Assembly: GCF_018917525.1 (NCBI RefSeq)
Contig: NZ_JAHLOS010000007.1
Span: 1 to 64,000, forward strand
DNA from: Enterococcus raffinosus
Lineage (GTDB): Bacteria; Bacillota; Bacilli; Lactobacillales; Enterococcaceae
Direction: 5' to 3'
Length of the DNA: 64,000 bases
The position numbers were made by a program, and so were the translations under genes. The notes under the pieces are model-generated. The model searched no databases. It was not told where the DNA came from and was given only the letters and a program-made list of their open reading frames with translations. The first letter of the stretch is position 1; each line of letters starts with the position of its first letter. This document shows, piece after piece, positions 61,456 to 64,000 of this stretch.

Positions 61456-62235
61456 TTAACTCAACCCAAGCATTTTATGGATATTTTCTAACCAGTTTGG
61501 TGCTTGTAGTTTGAAACTTTCCAAGACTTGTAAATCGAACCCGCGGAAGAAACCACTCAAAACAAATAGCAAGATGATTGCACCCATCATCATCTTCGTT
61601 ACTTTTGACCAGCCGATTTCATCGACGCCTTTACCGATCAGGATACCTAATACTACGCCAGGAACGGCATTCCCCATAATCAATTGTGCAATACCGCCAA
61701 ATAACGTGCCCCAGAAACCCGTACGTTTTCCTGCGTCTAGTGCAGCTAACCAGAAAATGACTGGCATAACAACATTAATCAAGGTGGTGGCCGCTGGGAC
61801 CAATACGGCTACAGCTGTTACCTGCAAAGCTTCTGGAATAGCTGCAGCAGTTGAATTTAAAAATGCAACAACAAGTGCTCCGACAACAGCACCAACAAAG
61901 CCCATTTTCCTAGGATCATGCATCGTTTCTGAAACATTTTTATTTTTCGCTAATAAGACCGAAGCTGCCCAATTGGGAATAATCCGATGCGTAACATCCT
62001 GTGTAAATGCGCCTGCTCCAACAGTCGAAGCCCAAGCGTTGAAGAAAAAGCCTAGTCCAAATGAGAAATGCGATGCTGGATCTCCCATACACGCGTTCAT
62101 TTCTCCCAATGTACGAAAGGCTCCCAAGCCCTGCGTACTTGGAGCATGAAACATCCGCGCTGCTCCCATAGAAGCTGAAAACCCAAGCAAGCCGCCAATG
62201 ATAATTGATTTAATTAAAATAACTGTAAACTCCAC
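61456..62235 (-). CDS. DUF4311 family membrane protein
   Basis: A 259-aa protein with about seven helices. The polar loop GAARMFHAPSTQGLGAFRTLGE and NACMGDPASHFSFGLGFFF near the N-terminus, and GNAVPGVVLGILIGKGVDE in the second half, are the most distinctive segments. It lies between the DUF4312 gene and a 120-nt gap before the DUF4310 gene. It probably forms a membrane complex with DUF4310. Confidence 0.75.
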   Translation of the reverse strand: MEFTVILIKSIIIGGLLGFSASMGAARMFHAPSTQGLGAFRTLGEMNACMGDPASHFSFGLGFFFNAWASTVGAGAFTQDVTHRIIPNWAASVLLAKNKNVSETMHDPRKMGFVGAVVGALVVAFLNSTAAAIPEALQVTAVAVLVPAATTLINVVMPVIFWLAALDAGKRTGFWGTLFGGIAQLIMGNAVPGVVLGILIGKGVDEIGWSKVTKMMMGAIILLFVLSGFFRGFDLQVLESFKLQAPNWLENIHKMLGLS

Positions 62236-62260
62236 TTCTTTACTTCCTTTCTATTTTTCC

Positions 62261-62611
62261 TTATATTTTTTTGGAAATAACAGGAATTTGAATACCATCA
62301 GGATCATCTGTCATTTCCTTGGTAAATTCTACTTCACCAACTTGAAGCGTTGTTACACTGACCGTTACTTCCAATTCCACATGATAGCTCGTTCTTTTTC
62401 TTGGAAAGAAGAAAAAGAGAAAGCGTTCCTTATACGTCTTTTCGATCGCTTTAATCACTTCTACTTCAATCGGTTCAATTCGTAAAATCACTTCTGATTC
62501 CTGCATCATCTTCTTTTGGATTTGACCCAGCGCACTAGCAAACGCGTGCTGCTTAGAATCCCCTTCGCCTTCGACTGTCACGATGACTTGTTGGCAATCT
62601 TGAATACTCAT
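62261..62611 (-). CDS. DUF4312 family cytoplasmic protein
   Basis: A 116-aa protein with an alpha/beta pattern: VIVTVEGEGDSKQHAFASALGQIQ-type start, then VILRIEPIEVEVIKAIEKTYKERFLFFFFPRKRT and LEVTVSVTTLQ. It has no membrane helix or phospho-acceptor motif that I can identify. It is a soluble partner in the DUF4310/DUF4311 operon, 12 nt after the SFCGS gene. Confidence 0.7.
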   Translation of the reverse strand: MSIQDCQQVIVTVEGEGDSKQHAFASALGQIQKKMMQESEVILRIEPIEVEVIKAIEKTYKERFLFFFFPRKRTSYHVELEVTVSVTTLQVGEVEFTKEMTDDPDGIQIPVISKKI

Positions 62612-62623
62612 TTACTCATCTCC

Positions 62624-62977
62624 CTAATTGTGTTTCTTTTCAAAGGCTTCGACTAAACGTTTGCCTAATTCTTCCTGATCCATAAAACCGAAACCTAAAA
62701 CCGTTTTGCCATCATTGATCGCTGTGATGCCTTCTTCGATGGAGCGCATGCCATGCCGTTCTGGATAACCGTACTTCGTTGAAGCTGTCAGCGCTCCTGC
62801 TCCGCCGCTACCGCAGAATGAAATCCCCATGTCCGCGTTTTCCTGCTGCATCACATCGCCTAAACGCATGTCTGCGCCCATTCCTGGAACAACGACTGCT
62901 CTTCCGCCTGCTGCTTCTACCCCTTTTGCTACGTTTTGTCCTTTGCCCATACGGTCTGCAATTACTACTGTGATCAT
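62624..62977 (-). CDS. SFCGS-type glycine-rich small protein
   Basis: A 117-aa soluble protein with the eponymous motif MGISFCGSGGAGALTAST at about residues 51-68 and an N-terminal strand-turn VVIADRMGKGQNVAKG. The CGSG loop is reminiscent of the phosphate-binding CGTG loop of RpiB/LacAB isomerases, or of a PTS EIIB Cys loop. The Cys is a candidate active or phosphorylated residue. Such proteins occur only, to my knowledge, in this kind of gene cluster. Function unknown. Confidence 0.7.
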   Translation of the reverse strand: MITVVIADRMGKGQNVAKGVEAAGGRAVVVPGMGADMRLGDVMQQENADMGISFCGSGGAGALTASTKYGYPERHGMRSIEEGITAINDGKTVLGFGFMDQEELGKRLVEAFEKKHN

Positions 62978-62989
62978 TTATATTTCCTC

Positions 62990-63328
62990 CTAAAGTTCAT
63001 TTTGTTTGGCTGTTTCAAAATGGATCGATAAAACATACATCTCATCTTGGGATAAATTATCGATTTTTCTTACAACGCCGTCTGCTAACTGCAATGCTTC
63101 TTTTGATACTTCACTGAACATTTCTGGATCAACCTCTGGAATTGTTTCCTGTTCCTTTGAGCGCTTCAACATTTCATTCAAATGATTGATTAGAATTGTC
63201 CATTGCAGCTCAGTAGGTTCAATTTTCACTAATGCAAGTTCTTTTTTTAACCAATCAATCAATTCTTCTAATTCTTGTTGATATTCGCTAGTTGATATAA
63301 TTTGTAACGCCTCTCCAGTCACGGTCAT
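62990..63328 (-). CDS. stand-alone PRD-domain protein
   Basis: A 112-aa helical protein resembling a single PTS-regulation domain, with INHLNEMLKRS and the C-terminal EMYVLSIHFETAKQNE, whose His could be phosphorylated by HPr or an EIIB-like partner. It overlaps the upstream regulator stop by 4 nt (ATGA), so it is made together with that regulator. It may tune the regulator or the transporter. Confidence 0.65.
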   Translation of the reverse strand: MTVTGEALQIISTSEYQQELEELIDWLKKELALVKIEPTELQWTILINHLNEMLKRSKEQETIPEVDPEMFSEVSKEALQLADGVVRKIDNLSQDEMYVLSIHFETAKQNEL

Positions 63329-64000
63329 TCATTTCCTCCTTTGATATACGCAAATAGTGCTGTGATTTCTGATTGATTAATCGCTAAGTTGTGTTCGGCA
63401 AACAGCTCCTCGATCTGTTTGTTGTATGATGTAGAAGTTGGTAACACTTCATCCACTTTATTTCCTTCCATCATATATTGCTGATCAAAGGTAATTCGAT
63501 GGACCATTAGAAAGACATGCAATAAGAACGCTTCACGATACTCTTGGTTTAGCTGCTCTTGGAATAGGAGCAATAGCTTTTCGTAAATTGTGTATGCCTG
63601 TAAAATCAATTCCTTACTGAAATCTTCTAATGACGTTCGATTTCCTGCCGGCTCCCATCTCACTTTTCTGACACCGTGTTGCGGTGTTTGGCTCAGAATT
63701 TTTTTGACTGCTTGTTGAATCTTTTCCAAATCCTGCTTCGTCGGTAACGGATGCACTTTGATAAACTCGCAATCCATTCCTTCAATTGGAAAAATGCTGA
63801 TGACTAATTCAGGCTCTTTTTGCTTAATGACTTCCTTTGCATTCAGCACCGAAGCAAACGCTGCGATTTCGATATTCGAAAGCTCTTCTGATATTTTCTG
63901 CTTAATCAAACTCGTTACACCTAAGCCAGTAGAGCAAACATAGACCGCCCGAACACTGCGCATGTCCGCCGCCTTTTCATAAGACACGAGAAAGTGCAAG
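63325..64000 (-). CDS. PTS-domain transcriptional regulator, C-terminal part (cut by window end)
   Basis: At least 225 aa continue beyond the window. The visible part begins with an EIIB-like domain, with phospho-Cys in AVYVCSTGLGVTSLI. A PRD follows, with HVFLMVHRITFDQQY containing a conserved His. This order (EIIB then PRD at the C-terminus) is that of LevR/DgaR-type sigma-54 activators, but the AAA+ domain would lie outside the window. It heads the operon that includes the DUF4310 set and the DgaE/DgaF-like enzymes. Confidence 0.7.
   Translation of the reverse strand, partial: LHFLVSYEKAADMRSVRAVYVCSTGLGVTSLIKQKISEELSNIEIAAFASVLNAKEVIKQKEPELVISIFPIEGMDCEFIKVHPLPTKQDLEKIQQAVKKILSQTPQHGVRKVRWEPAGNRTSLEDFSKELILQAYTIYEKLLLLFQEQLNQEYREAFLLHVFLMVHRITFDQQYMMEGNKVDEVLPTSTSYNKQIEELFAEHNLAINQSEITALFAYIKGGNE

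Noticed and set aside
61511-62149. 212-codon plus-strand ORF antisense to the DUF4311 gene
   Set aside because: It mirrors a strongly coding membrane protein on the other strand, has Lys/Pro/Thr-rich composition and no RBS.

Overview
The window reads as a chromosomal segment of a low-GC Gram-positive coccus, most likely an Enterococcus (avium/raffinosus- or gallinarum/casseliflavus-like). The grounds are the several mannose-family PTS operons, LPXTG-type surface proteins, TTG/GTG starts behind strong AGGAGG sites, and a yybP-ykoY (Mn2+) riboswitch in front of a P-type ATPase. The species cannot be fixed from the sequence alone. I saw no rRNA, tRNA, CRISPR array, insertion sequence or phage module. 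The content is metabolism, transport, regulation and cell surface.

Layout. 0.4-5.3 kb (+): a methyltransferase, an M42 aminopeptidase and a riboswitch-controlled P2-type ATPase. 5.3-9.3 kb (-): a cystine-type amino-acid ABC transporter with a cystathionine-lyase-family enzyme. Its roughly 650-nt upstream region carries two small ORFs with three consecutive Cys codons, a terminator and two near-tandem hairpin-bearing repeats. 9.5-11.1 kb (-): dapB and a YcxB-like membrane protein. 11.2-17.9 kb (-): a GntR-controlled mannose-class PTS operon with a ManA-like protein and two cupin-type phosphoglucose isomerases. 18-22.4 kb: a small membrane protein, a TetR-regulated ABC exporter and a DUF998 protein. 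22.5-24.4 kb (-): a YjiM/YjiL-like 2-hydroxyacyl-CoA-dehydratase-family pair. 25-27.7 kb (-): an Agr-type two-component system with a GyrI-like protein. 27.9-30.7 kb: TerC, AraC with DUF2000, and an AlkC/AlkD-like DNA alkylation repair protein.

30.7-36.4 kb (-): an LPXTG adhesin and a four-gene surface-protein cluster. 36.8-41.3 kb (-): an AraC-GNAT fusion, a HelD-like ATPase, and a MarR regulator with a frameshifted oxidoreductase. 41.5-48.4 kb (-): nanE and a second mannose-class PTS operon with a dehydrogenase, a class II aldolase, a ribulose-phosphate-epimerase-like protein and a GntR regulator. 48.8-55.6 kb (-): a membrane-anchored beta-lactamase-fold protein that has lost its catalytic motifs, and a complete Opp/Dpp-type peptide ABC operon. 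56-57.6 kb: a degenerate HAD-like protein and an Rpn-family nuclease. 57.7-64 kb (-): a co-directional operon with a PTS-domain regulator (cut by the window end), a PRD protein, an SFCGS protein, DUF4312, DUF4311, DUF4310, an amidohydrolase, a DgaE-like lyase and a DgaF-like aldolase.

The best candidates for something undescribed are the DUF4310/DUF4311/DUF4312/SFCGS set, which sits where a sugar-acid permease would be expected in a D-glucosaminate-type pathway, and the poly-cysteine leader ORFs in front of the sulfur amino-acid operon.
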